Origin: Massospora cicadina
Lineage: Eukaryota > Entomophthoromycota > Entomophthoromycetes > Entomophthorales > Entomophthoraceae
Length of the DNA stretch: 64,000 nt
Reading direction: 5' to 3'
Assembly: GCA_022478985.1 (NCBI GenBank)
Contig: JAKSZP010014951.1
Location: 1 to 64,000, forward strand
Part shown: piece after piece, positions 23,840 to 35,350 of the stretch
How positions within the stretch are numbered: the stretch's first letter is position 1
Layout: each line of letters starts with the position of its first letter
Made by a program: the position numbers and the translations under genes
The notes under the pieces: generated by a model
What the model saw: only the letters and a program-made list of their open reading frames with translations
Databases searched by the model: none
Told to the model about the DNA's origin: nothing

Positions 23840-26800
23840 GAAAACCTTCACTTTAGGGACGTTGAATATCACCAGACTCAAGGCCTCGCCGTCCTGGGCT
23901 AGGAAACTGAGTTTTTTACAACAAAATTTACCCATAGATATCCTGGCCATCCAGGAGTCCCACTGTCCATGAGGTTCTGAGGATGCTTGGAAAACAATGC
24001 TCCTCCCATCCCTATCCTTTTGGTTGAAGCACTGTGGGGTGCTAATTCAGAAAAATAATTTTTTCAAATTTTTATTGCTGGTAACCTTCCTCAATGGCCA
24101 AGTCCTTGTTGTCACTTTTTTGTAGGCCAACGTGGTACATGCTATCATCAACATCTATGCCCCAAAAGGTGCACGAGAGCATCAGGGAATTTTTCTCATT
24201 GGTCAAATCCCTCCCACTACCCTCAGACCCTTTTGTAGTTGGTGACATGAACTGTTGGCTAAACACTCCAACAGACTGGTGGCCTTCCTCCTCCCACGCC
24301 CCCCAGGGCCACATTGAACTTCGCATTCTAAAGGCCACCCTTGGGTAAATGGATGCGCTGCCGCGGTAGTCCCCACTGCTTGAGAACATGACGCGCCCCC
24401 ACTTCCACAACAGCCAATTAAGGTCCATGTCCCACATCAACCTTATCCTTACGCCGGCGAAATTCTAACCCCACATATCCCACTTTAAAACAACAAAAAT
24501 GGAATTCTCTGACCATTGACTGGTCTCAATAACCTACCACCTACCTGTCACAGCTGCTAAGGCCCCACATTGGTGCAAAATCTGCCCCCCAAGCTCGCAT
24601 CACCAGGATTTTCCACATGGGTGGAATCAGCAACTTTGGCAAAAGATTTTGTTGCACCAATTTGTGCGGACCCCATTTCCACATGGGCAACTTTCAAAGA
24701 AGATACCATCTGCCAATCTTGCCACCTCTCCTCCAGATGCTCATGAGCCACATTGGCTGTCATTTCGTGTACTCTGGCAGAGTTGGCACACCTGGAGTCC
24801 AACATTCTGGCTACAGGATACAGCTCTGCATGGGTCCAGAAGTGGGCGGAGGCAGCCGCCCACCTCAACGCGCTCAAAAGGCAACACAAACATCGAGTTT
24901 GTGTTCAGTACAGGGCCAAATGCATCACAAAAGATGACAAGTGCGCCGCATATTTTCTTGAAAAAATTTTGCACCACGCCAGAGCGTGGCCTGCACACAG
25001 GTGTGAAGATCCTATGATTCCATTGCAGATACGCCAGCTGGAGTGGCAATCAAAACACAAAAGTATTACTCCAAGTTGTACCGATCTGATCCAATTCAGC
25101 TGGCCAAAGTGGCAGAATATCTCAACTGAGCCCACATCTGCACCATTTCCCGATACCCAGAAATAATGAATTTGATTACTCCAAATGAATTATGGACAGC
25201 CATTCATGGTGCACCAAACTGAAAATGCCTAGGCCCAGATGGCATTCCATATGAATTCTACAAAAAGTACTTCAAATATATATCCCCACTACTGTTGGCC
25301 TCACTTAACCAGAGCCTATTGGAAATGCGCCTCCTGCCAGGAGGACAAGAGGCCTTCACCATCACACTCTTCAAGAAAGGGGACAAGTTAGACTTAGCCA
25401 ACGCGCCACATTTCTTTAACTAACATGGATACAAAAATTTTAACAAAAATCATGGCTAACCGTTTAAGGACTGTAGCATCTTCCACCATCTCCCCAAAAC
25501 AATTTGGTTTCATACCCAGAAGGTCGATTTGGGACAACATGCACTCTGTGGCCAACGCGTGCCAGTCCACAGCCTCTGGGGCACTTGCATTCTTGGACCA
25601 ACAGAAGGCCTATGATAGAGTAAACTGGGAATACCTCAGGGCCTGCCTCCATCAATTTGCTTACCCCCTCGCTTCATCAACTGGGTGATGCTGCTCACGG
25701 AATCTGCAACAATGGCAGTACGTGGTCCTGGCTTCCTAATGGAAGTAGTTCGCCCTCAAAAGGGCTTGCAACAAGGAGACCCCCTTAGCCCACTCCTATA
25801 CAACTTCAGCCTTGACCCACTACTTCAAAACGCAAATGCCCAACTCACTGGGGTCCATGTGCCAGGCCAAGCCCCAGTCAAGATGATGGCATTTGCAGAT
25901 GACTGTGTGGTGGGAGTGTCTAATAATAAAGATGCACGCGCACTTGAAGCTCTCATCCAGGAGTATTCCCGGGTAAGTAATGCTGCACTGAACGCCTCCA
26001 AAACCGAAATCATCCTCCTTGGTCAGTATCAAAACTGCTGGGCCCCTGCAACCAGTGCCCATCCCGGCCCATCTGCTCACAAACTCGCTTGCCCTCCCAA
26101 CTCACCCCACACTGCCCCACTGGTGCTCCCCTTTGTTCCACGCCCTACCATAGGGCCAGTCCGCCATCTGGGCGTGTGGGTGGAGGCAGGCGGATATGCA
26201 TCAGCAGTAATGGAGAGTCATATTCTAGACAATGTGACACAGCGCATCGCCTCCCTCAGAGCCCACCCTACTTCCCTTACTGGCAGGGTCGTTTTGGCCA
26301 ACTCTATGCTCCTCTCCAAAGTCTGGTTTGGAGCCCACGCCATCCCCTTCTCCCCAAGCTTCTTCAAATCCTTACATGCCCTGCTGCAAGTATGGCTATG
26401 GTCAGGCTGCCCTCCATCAGTACAGTTAAAAGTCATGTTTGGCCCTCATCAGCATGGTGGCATGGGCCTGCTTGACTTCAGAGTCCATGCGGCTAAGATC
26501 TTGGGTACCTGGATTGCGGCCATCACTGCCCCTACACTCCCCTCCCAACACTGGTCCTGCGCGGCCCTCTCCAACTTCTCCCGCGCCTTGGGCCTCAACA
26601 ATCCATCAAACCCCCAGTCCCTGATGAAATACCTGGCTTCACACACATTGGCCACAGGTCCTCATGGTACTAAAACCCACTACAAACGTATCCTACTCTC
26701 CATGAGGAGCGCTGAGTGGAGAATTCGTATTAGCGGACATACAACCTGAAGAGGCCGCCCCTCTCCTCAGTTCACACAAGAGGTACAGGGGCTACCTATC

Positions 26801-27590
26801 CATGATGGCGTGATCCCCATACAGCCCCATGTCCTATCCAGGGTGGACTACCTGGACATGATGGACATCCCTTACTCCATTGAGACTCAGAAGACTACTT
26901 GGAAATATGCACATCATCCTCTGTTGCAGCCTCAAATCCGCTCCCATGTATGGCGCTGCCTGAGGTGGGTGTACCATACAGCTGAGCGCTCTCACGCTTT
27001 ACACTCATCCTGCATCGTTTGTGGCCAGTATGGAACGCTGTTCCACCGCCTGGAGAAGTGTCCTACCTCTAAAGTGATATGGCGCGAAGTTCAACGTTTA
27101 CTGGGCCAGAATCAAACACATCCCTTCAGTCTGTCAAGAGATATGTTTGCTTTATCAATGGCCTCCCCCTTCCACCCTCCCTCCATGCTCTGGTGGTTGC
27201 AATCGCCATGTGGACCATCCACACGATTGTCTTGGATGCCATTGCAGGCTCCATCCCCACCCTCCCAGAAGCTGTCCACAGATTACGGTCTCATTTGGTG
27301 GACCACTTTCAGGTGTGGATGTTTGGATACCTCCCACCACGCCGCAAACAGCTGGTATCCTCCTGGTTCGCAGTTTGGTTCATCAAAACAGACCCCTTCC
27401 TCCACACATTTTCAATTGTGGCTACGGCCCCTTCACGCGTTCCCTCCCCTTCCCCATAAGTGGCGTTCCCGCTGGCAACAAGAGATAGCATCACTTCTCT
27501 GGGGTGCCTTCCCTGTTACTAAATGTTGTCTCAGTCGAGTCAATTTTTGGAAGTGTCCATCCCATGGTTGGCCTTCCCCACAATAAATTT
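23840..27590 (+). pseudogene. LINE-A ORF2: endonuclease, reverse transcriptase, zinc finger (broken)
   Basis: ORF2 nicks the target and copies element RNA. The endonuclease runs about 23860-24500, with ILAIQESHC, INIYAP and DPFVVGDMNCW blocks, but changes frame repeatedly. A linker follows (about 24600-25170). The RT is at about 25230-26750: an FGFIPRR..FLDQQKAYDRVNW block (25425-25688), then QGDPLSPLLYNFSLD and the intact catalytic FADD near 25892-25903 in the 25685-26749 frame. The last frame (26810-27586) holds C68, C71, H79 and C84 of the C-terminal finger, followed by SKVIW. At least four frame changes or stops break the gene. Confidence 0.85.
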
Positions 27591-27593
27591 AAA

Positions 27594-27980
27594 TAAGTTG
27601 GAGTTGCAGGTTCAACTTCTGGCTCAAACTTTTTTATCATCTAATATATCATCTAAATTAAATAATTCATAAGATTTAATTTATAAATCGATTTCATTTA
27701 GATTATCTTAATTCATTACATTCAATTCATAATATTAACTTATTTATTTATATTATAATTTTTAATTTTTATAATCTCTCAAAAGTAAAATTTATTATAA
27801 ATTGAATTAGTTTAAATATATAAACATTTAAATAAACTAAGTGTTATTTTAAACTAAGTAGAATTAAACTAAGTACCTTTATTGCCATTAGCTATAAACT
27901 ATACTAGCTCATAAGTCTAAGTCACATCTATCTATCTTATATCTTTATAATAATTTAGAGAACAAGATGTTATTTTGGTC
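27594..27980. repeat. AT-rich spacer and target duplications between the two LINEs
   Basis: Begins with the right target copy of LINE-A (27594-27609) and ends with the left target copy of LINE-B (27964-27980, aagatgttattttggtc). The middle is very AT-rich with no coding sequence. Confidence 0.7.
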
Positions 27981-27984
27981 CGCA

Positions 27985-28584
27985 GTCATTGCTGAAGATT
28001 TGACCCAAATCCCCCACACTGCAGTTGTGTTTGTTGACAGGCTGTAATCTTGCCCATTATGTGTCACAGTGGATAGTGCACCCATTATCTGCACCTTCTG
28101 TCACGCTTTTAGCCATAAGGCCCACACCTGCCCCACCAAGGAGAGCATTACACAAAATAAAATCCTCCCCAATGCAATGGGTATTGCAGACTCCCGTTAT
28201 GAATCAGCTATAGACACTGATGCCGCCTTCCCATGGGTCATGCAGGGGTGTTACATTCAGGTCAAACCTGTGTCCCTGCAGGATTGTAAAAAGGCCAAGC
28301 AGGCCTGCAGAGCAGCAGCCAAGGCAGTGGCCACAGCCATGCCCATGATCCCACCTTCCCAGACCCAGAATGACATTGAGTCATTTGCTGCTGAAGCAGC
28401 TCATGAATCTGTCCACCAATCAGATTGGGCTAACCAACCTGAGGACCCAATGATAAGTTGGATTTACCTAAGCAATATTACCAATCCTCAATCAAAACTG
28501 ATTCTACCACCCATTTCCATCCTGAATTTCTATCAACCTCCGTTGATGCACTGCAGGATCATAGTAATTCAAAAATTTAAATAA
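27985..28584 (+). pseudogene. LINE-B ORF1 protein, C-terminal part
   Basis: Starts with an AEDLTQIPHT-like segment, then a frame change before the zinc knuckle. In the 28069-28584 frame the knuckle is CTFCHAFSHKAHTC (C-x2-C-x4-H-x4-C), matching LINE-A at 23153-23194. An AFPWVMQGCYIQVKPVS block follows, also shared with LINE-A (AFPWGAQGCYLLVKPIS). The N-terminal half was lost on insertion. Confidence 0.75.
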
Positions 28585-28769
28585 AATCAGCAAAAAAAGA
28601 ACACCAAAACCGCAACTAATCCAAAGTGATGGAGTCCCTTAAGCCCTCATATAAAGATAAAGTGCACAATATGCAGGTTATTGCTGCTTCTGAGAGAGTG
28701 ACAAAGGAAGGCCAAGGGGTCCTTCCCCTAGCACCTAAGGTGTAATGGGGGAGCCTTCACAATAAGGAC

Positions 28770-31700
28770 GTTGAACATTGCTGGACTCAAGGCCTCGCCA
28801 TCCTGGGCTAGAAACTGAGTTTTTTAAAAATAATTTACCTGTGGACATCCTGGCCATTCAGGAGACCTACTGTCCACATGGTGCCAAGGAAACATGGGCA
28901 ACCATGCTCCTCCTCTTTCTTTTTTTTGGTCACTGCACTGTGGGGTGCTTATACATGTAACCCATAATTTTAAATTTATTTCTAAAAATTGTACATTGAT
29001 GGCCATGTGCTTATAGTGTCCTTTTTGTGGGATGAAATGCACGCTATTGTTAATATTTATGCCCTGACCTGTGTGCAGGCTCACTGGGAATTCTTATCAG
29101 CCGTTAATTCCCTCCCACTTCCCCCTGACCCATTTGTGGTGGGCGACATGAACTGCTGGGCCAACCCAGCCATCGACTGCTGGCCTGCTGTGCCTGCCCC
29201 CCCACAGAGGCATGTAGAACTTCACATTCTAAAAGCCACTTTGGGGCTGTTTGATACCCTACCTAAACATGTACCACTGCTCCCCAACATGTACCATCCC
29301 CATGTGCACAACAGTCAGCTGAGGTCTATGTCCCACATTGACCTTATTCTTGCTCTGTTGAACTTTCAGTCTCAGGTTGCACAATTTATGATGACAAAAA
29401 TTGATTTCTCCAACCATAGGTTGGTGTCAATTTCCTTTTCTTTGTCACATCTAATAGCACAGGCACCAAAGTGGTGCAGGCTTCTCCCAGCTGAGACCAC
29501 GTCGCCCAGGTTTTCCTCATGGATGGACACCAAAACTTCAGCACTGGAGTTTGCCACACCATTCTGCGCAGACCCACTTACTACCTGGTCAGCTTTCAAA
29601 GTGAACACCATCCGCCAGGCGTGCCACCTCTCATCACATCACTCTCAGGCTGCATCAGCAGTTATTATGTTTATGCTTGCTGAAGTGGACCACCTGAAGT
29701 CTAACATCCTGGCCGCAGGCTACAGCCCAGCTTGGGTCACAAGTGGGCAGAAGTGTCCTCTCACCTTAATGCACTGATAAGGCAACACAAACATTGCGTT
29801 TGTGTACAGTACAAAGCTAAAAATATAATGGCAGATGACACATGCTCCACCTATTTTTTCCAAAAACTTCGCACCTTGATAGAGCCTGGCTTGCACAAAG
29901 GTGAGGTGGCCAGACCACTCCATCGCGGATACTCTGGCTGAAGTGGCAATAAAAGTTTGAAACTATTACTCTGAATTATATCAATCCGATCCAGTCAAAC
30001 TTGACAAAGTTGAAGAATTTATTGAAAACGCACATATCCGCACCATTTCCTGTTATCCAGAGTTGATAAATTTAATTTTCAGGACAAACTCTGGTATGCC
30101 ATTTGCAGTTCACCGCACAGGAAATGCCCAGTTCCAGATAGTATTCCATATGAGTTCTATAATAGATATTTTAACTATTTCTCCTCCTTGATAGCCTCAA
30201 TGACCCAGTGTCTGTTGGAAACGCACCTCCGTCCTAGGGGCCAGGATGCGTTCACAATAACGCTGTATAAGAAAGGGGATAAGCTGGACTTGGCCAACTG
30301 GCGCCCCATATCACTTACTAACACAGATACAAAATTATTTACTAAAATTATGGCCAACCTCCTAGGGAAGTTGCCTCTGAAATCAATTCCTCTGAGCAAT
30401 TCAGTTTCATTTCCAAGCGGTCTATATGAGACAACATACACACTGTGGCCAACGTCTGCCAATTCATGGCTACTGGAGCACTTGTTTTCTTAGACTAGCA
30501 GAAGGCTTATGTTACAGTCACTTGGGATTACCTCAAAGCCTGCCTCCACAAGTTCCACCTCCCCCATTGGTTCACTAACTGGGTGATGTTGCTTAAAGAA
30601 TCTGTCACAATGGCTGTTCATGGCCCTGGCTTCCTCACTGATGTTGTTCTCCTTCAAAGGTGCCTCTGCCAAGGGGACCCTTTGAGCCCACTTTTGTATA
30701 ACTTCAGCCTCAACCTCTCTTTTATGCAACACGAATGCCCGCCTTACTGGTGTCCATATGCAAGGCCAAACACCGGTTAAGATGTTGGCATTTGCTGATT
30801 ATTGTATGGTTGGGGTTTTTAGCAACTAAGATGCACGTGCACTTGAGGCTACTATCCAGGTTTACTCCAGGGTAAGTAACGCTACACTTAACACCTCCAA
30901 AACTGAAATCATTTTCCTTGGTTGGTTCCAAGCCCTCTGGTTACCAGCACCCCATTTCCTACCTGCTTCAGAAGCTAGTTCATGGGCTCGCTTGCCCTGA
31001 TCACCCCATACCACCCCACTTGTGCTCCCTTTCATGCCAAGACCCACTGCTGGTCTGGTACGCCATTAGGGTGTGTGGCTGGAGGCGGGAGGGTATGCCT
31101 CATTGGTGATGGAGCACCATATACTGGACAATGTCACAAAACACATCGCCTCCCTCATAGCCCACCAAACTTCCCTACCAGGCAGAGTTGTGCTGGCCAA
31201 CTCTATGCTCCTATCTAAAGTTTGGTTTGTGGCCCATACTATCGCCTTTTCCACATCTTTCTTCACCTCATTATATGCCCTCCTGCAAGAGTGGCTTTGG
31301 TTAGGCCGCCCACCACCAGTGCACCTGGATGTCTTGTTTTTCCCTCGCCATAGTGGTGGTATGGGCCTGCTCATCTTTGAGGCCCATACTGCCAAAAATA
31401 ATTGACACCTGGATTGCTGAAGTCACCAACCCCACACTCCAAACCCAACACTGGTCGCGCATATCCCACTCCAATTTTTCCTCTGCCCTGGGCCTCAGCA
31501 ATCCTACCCACTCCCATTCTCTGTTAAAATATCTTGCCTCACATACCTCTGCTGCAGGCCTGCATAGGACATCACCCCACTTCAAGCAAATTCTCCTTCA
31601 TGTGGAGTGCTGAGTGAGGAATTAGCATCAGTGGGCACACCACCCAGAGAGTCGCCCTACTCACTTCACACAGGAATAAAAAGATCAAGACGTTCTAAAC

Positions 31701-32340
31701 AGTTTGATACCAAGGAGATCCCCTATCATGGCCAGGGTGGATTATCTGGACATGGTGGACAACTCCTACTCCTCTAGAAACCCAGAAAGCCATCTGGAAG
31801 TACGCCCATCACCCTCTTTTGCAGCCGCATGTTTGTTTCCATGTGTGGCACTGCTTGAAACGGGTATATTGTAGTGGTTAATGATCTATTGCATCACACT
31901 CCTCATGTGTTGTGTGTGACCAATATGGGACTTTGGTCCACTGCCTGAAAGGGCGCCCTCCATCAAAAGTGATCTGGTATAAGGTATAATATCTCTTTTG
32001 CCAGGAGTAAACACAACCCTTCAATCTATCTAAGGACATCTTCACCTTGTCCTTGAATTCTCCTACACAACCTTTCCTCTGAGACTTAGTGGTTGTAATT
32101 GCAATGTGGACTATCCACACGATTGTCTTGGATGCCATTTCAGGCTCTACTCCCACCCTCCAGGAAGCTGTACGCTAATTCCAAACGCACCTTATGGACC
32201 ACTTTCAAGCATGGTTGTCTGGGTATCTACCATCCATCAATGACAGTTGGTCTCATCCTGGTTTCCAGTTTGGTTCATCACTTCAAACCCTTTCCTTCAT
32301 ACATGCTCAATAGTAGCGCAAGCCTCTACTCATGACACCC
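28770..32340 (+). pseudogene. LINE-B ORF2: endonuclease, reverse transcriptase (catalytic Asp lost), zinc finger
   Basis: The endonuclease portion is best preserved in the 28989-29777 frame (INIYAL, DPFVVGDMNCWANP, SMSHIDLIL). RT pieces follow: LANWRPISLTNTDTKLFTKIMANLL (30295-30360), CQGDPLSPLLYNFSLN (about 30667-30715) and the catalytic box near 30790, which reads FADY in place of FADD. A C-terminal finger remnant near 31905-31965 keeps CVVCDQYGTL..H but has lost its last Cys. The altered Asp and the numerous stops make it inactive. The block order matches LINE-A throughout. Confidence 0.8.
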
Positions 32341-32503
32341 CCTTCCTTTATTTGGCATTCCTGCTGGCAACAGGAGACAGCGTTAGCTTCTCTGGGGATG
32401 CCCTTACTTATATTAGTGCTTGTTAGTTTACATATTGGAAGTATCCATCTCATGGTCAGCATTCCCTGAATAAAATAAAAAATTGAAAGATGTTATTTTG
32501 GTC

Positions 32504-33529
32504 TTTTTAACCTTGCTTTTATGAAAGTTCAGCACCTTACACCTTTAAAGAAGATTGCTATTTTCTTTCAGTTATCACACCTTTAGCAAAAACTATGAAC
32601 CATTTATCCAATACTAATTGGACCTATTTATATAAAACCACTCACTTCTTGAAAGCCCCATTTAAACTATCAAATCAACCAATCACTTACTGCTTACTAA
32701 AATAATCAACTTGGTAATTGGCCAAATGACCACCAACTGCTTAGCAAAACTATTTAAACTATTAAATCAGCTAAATATCAAACTGCTTAGCCATAACAGT
32801 ATACCAATTACCATCAAAAACATAAGAAGGTTTCAATTCTTATATTTAAATTTTTATTATAAAATTAAAAAATTATGGTGGAATATTATATTGTCATCTG
32901 ACCTTAGTAACTGCAAATTTTATCAATAGTTGTGTCAGAAAGTTTTTTAAATGAAGGATGAAAAATTCCAACACAAACAAGATGGTGAGATAAATAAAAG
33001 CAAGTAACAATGAACTTTTTTCTTTGTTTCTTTGATTGTAACATATGCATTCATATACCATTCATCTGATTGTGATAAAACTTCAGTGAGTTGTGCATAT
33101 TCCTGCAAATGTTTCTAGATTAGTACAACCATTTTCATTTTCATAGTACTATAAAAAGTTTTTAGATTAACAAGTGAAGATCTTATATTTTTAATAATAA
33201 TCAGTAAAATGTTATAGCTGAGCAGTTTACTCATTGATTTGATAGTTTCATTAGTTTTGCTAAGAAGTTGGTGGTTTTAGGTTGATTAATAAGCTTGATG
33301 GTTTTAGTAAGCAGTTGGTGCTTTTAGGTTGATTAATAAGATTGATAGATTTAGTAAGCAGTTAATGATTTGTTGAATCAACATGTTATATGGTTTTGGT
33401 ATGTTGTTGGTGGTTTTTGATTGTTTCATTAAGTTTATCTTGGTTTTACCAAGCAGTTGATAATTGGTTGATTTGGTATGTCCAATAGTTTTAGCTAAGC
33501 AGTTTAATGGTTATCTATATATAGATAGC
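32504..33529. repeat. Old Helitron-type repeat fragments
   Basis: Two pieces of the non-autonomous Helitron family seen intact at 46340-47785. About 32640-32850 is in reverse orientation (atcaaccaatcac.., gcttagcaaaac.. units and an accatcaaaaacataa block). About 33045-33525 is in forward orientation, starting with gcattcatataccattcatc and continuing with degenerate units of about 45 bp reading roughly gttttagtaagcagttggtggttttaggttgatt. CpGs present in the intact copies (gattcgata) are here gatttgata or gattaata. No terminal hairpin is left. The direction changes within the stretch, so strand is given as unresolved. Confidence 0.6.
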
Positions 33530-33653
33530 TAGAGTTGTGGTAGCATAGTGGGGTGGTTCCAGCTCCATTCTGGGTCATGTTTTGATTAACATGGGTTCAA
33601 AACCAGCACAGTTTAAAAAACTTGGTGTGGTTATATTTATCCTAAGATCGACC
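33530..33653 (+). repeat. tRNA-derived SINE, copy 2
   Basis: It has a textbook pol III internal promoter: A box tagcatagtgg (33541-33551, matching TRGYNNARNGG) and B box ggttcaaaacc (33594-33604, exact GGTTCRANNCC), 42 bases apart. The tail, ttggtgtggttatatttatcc plus aagatcgacc, is shared with the copy at 4391-4513. It lies directly after a Helitron-repeat fragment. A functional tRNA is unlikely because the arms do not pair well and there is extra 3' sequence. No target duplication was recognised. Confidence 0.6.
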
Positions 33654-35337
33654 TATATATGGTTACTTATATATATATATATAGATAGCTGAAATTAATG
33701 TATATATATAGCTAAACTAGATAGCTTAAATTAATTTTGCAAGTAATAGTTTGTACTGAAAATAAAATGATGATCCAACATAGTTATCAAATTTATTTAG
33801 AAAAGTAATATATATGGATTTACTTTTATTTGCTTTAGACAATAAGACATCAATTTCTGCATTTTTGAGTAGTTGTAAATCAAGTTCAATTTAAGCGCTT
33901 ATACCTTAGAATATGTTAGCTTATTAAATCAATTATTTGTTTTTAAAAAGTAAATACTTTAATTAATTTTTTATTGCAGCTTTAAAATTTATGTTTAAGT
34001 TTTTTTCCTAATTTATAAAATATCTATGCCAAGATAGGTTGAAATTGGTTCAGTAGTTTAAAAGATGAGATATCAATAGTATACATATAGTGATTCTTAA
34101 ACAAAGATGTTTTGGTTAGCAATTTGGTGGTATTTGATTTATCTGATAGGTTAAATTTTAATTGGCTGAGTGGTTGGTGCTTTTTGGTCAATGTGATAGT
34201 TATAATGGTTTGGGGTATTTAGTTGGTAGTTTTTTATTGATTCAATATATAAATTGGATTTAGCCAAGTGTTGGTAAATTTTTAATTTAATTTGATAAAA
34301 CTAAATTTCTTTGGCCAAAAAGTTGGTTATATTTAGTTTTTTCTTACATTAAGTTTGTTTTAGGTGAGTGGTGGTTGGTAGTTTTATATTGATTTGATAG
34401 GTTCTTTGGCTTTTCCAATTAGTTTTATGGTATTAAAGTAATCTGATAGATTTAATTGCTTTTGTCTAAGTGCTTGGTGGTTTTTGATTAATTTTGATAA
34501 AATCAACTATATTGGGTAAGCAATTGGTGATCAATTGGTTTGATATGTTTAATGGTAATGAGTAAGCAGCTTTATGTTATCTATAATATAAAACCTAAAA
34601 AACAGTTCAAATTGTCTGATAACAAATAAACCCAAGCAATGTTTGGTAATTCACTGATAACTTATAACTTGGTTAAAATAAGTAAATCATCATACTTTAT
34701 GACAACAGCTTCACCTAAGATTTAACTTTCCTATCCCATAAACCTATCATAGTATTTCTGTTGCCCCAGATAACTTTATGTAACTTTAAGTTTTGTGTCA
34801 AAAGTCCCAATCACGCTACCTATAAGTTTTAAAATGGGTCATTTTGAACAACTTTCTCACCCCCTATCCCTTATTTTAAATCCCATCTACCCCAGGTTAA
34901 CTTTAACCCTTTCATTGCTTTCAAATAATTCCTTTATTTTTTAGCACTAGTGGTTCCAAATTCAAAAGGGGAGCTGCCATGCATTAAAATCTGTTATTTT
35001 TTGGCCCTTAAAATTGGAAAAAATTTCCTAGACAAAGTTTATACTTTTTATAATTATTTTGGTACTTGTCCATAACATAAATATTCAGTAAACATTGAAA
35101 CTATAAATATATAAGAAAATTAAATTTATAAAATAAATTCCCATTCATTATGATACATATCTTAAAAATAATAAATAATCCTTAATGTGAACTGATTATA
35201 AATTAATTCCTATTTCCATTTAACTTACATCTATGTAATTTAAACAATGTAACGCTGTTGTTGTTCTATATCCTTGTATCTGTTAGTCAGCTTTGGAGTC
35301 ATTAATTAAATTTCATTTTATTTATTTTTCTTATTAT
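33654..35337 (+). repeat. AT-rich stretch with a further Helitron-type fragment (about 34080-34600)
   Basis: Simple (TA) runs occupy 33655-33720. From about 34080 to 34600 the degenerate units of the Helitron family recur in forward orientation (gcaatttggtggtatttgatttatctgatagg and similar), ending in a ttatgttatctataatataaaacct stretch that matches the part before the 3' hairpin in the copy at 45080-45578. The hairpin itself is missing. The remainder (34600-35337) shows no gene or clear repeat. Confidence 0.5.
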
Positions 35338-35350
35338 ATATATGCATTTT

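Larger units (their letters stand above)
22322..27593 (+). mobile_element. LINE-A, APE-type non-LTR retrotransposon (inactive)
   Basis: A near full-length LINE of about 5.3 kb. In order: an ORF1 protein with a zinc knuckle, an apurinic-type endonuclease, a reverse transcriptase and a C-terminal zinc finger, ending with an AATAAATTTAAA-type tail. Candidate target duplications are 22306-22321 and 27594-27609, 14 of 16 identical, with both mismatches A/G. The domain order and C-terminal C-x2-C-x7-H-x4-C finger fit L1/Tad-like LINEs. ORF2 is cut by several frameshifts and stops, so it cannot move itself. LINE-B, a diverged relative, follows 390 bases downstream in the same direction. Confidence 0.85.
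27981..32486 (+). mobile_element. LINE-B, 5'-truncated relative of LINE-A (inactive)
   Basis: A 4.5-kb insertion bounded by a perfect 17-bp target duplication, aagatgttattttggtc (27964-27980 and 32487-32503). It starts inside ORF1, at the block that in LINE-A reads IAKDLTQIPH, and ends with an A-rich tail (aataaaataaaaaattga). 5' truncation with a long target duplication is the signature of target-primed reverse transcription. The whole of ORF2 is present but with many stops. It is a diverged copy, not a recent duplicate, of LINE-A. Confidence 0.92.
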
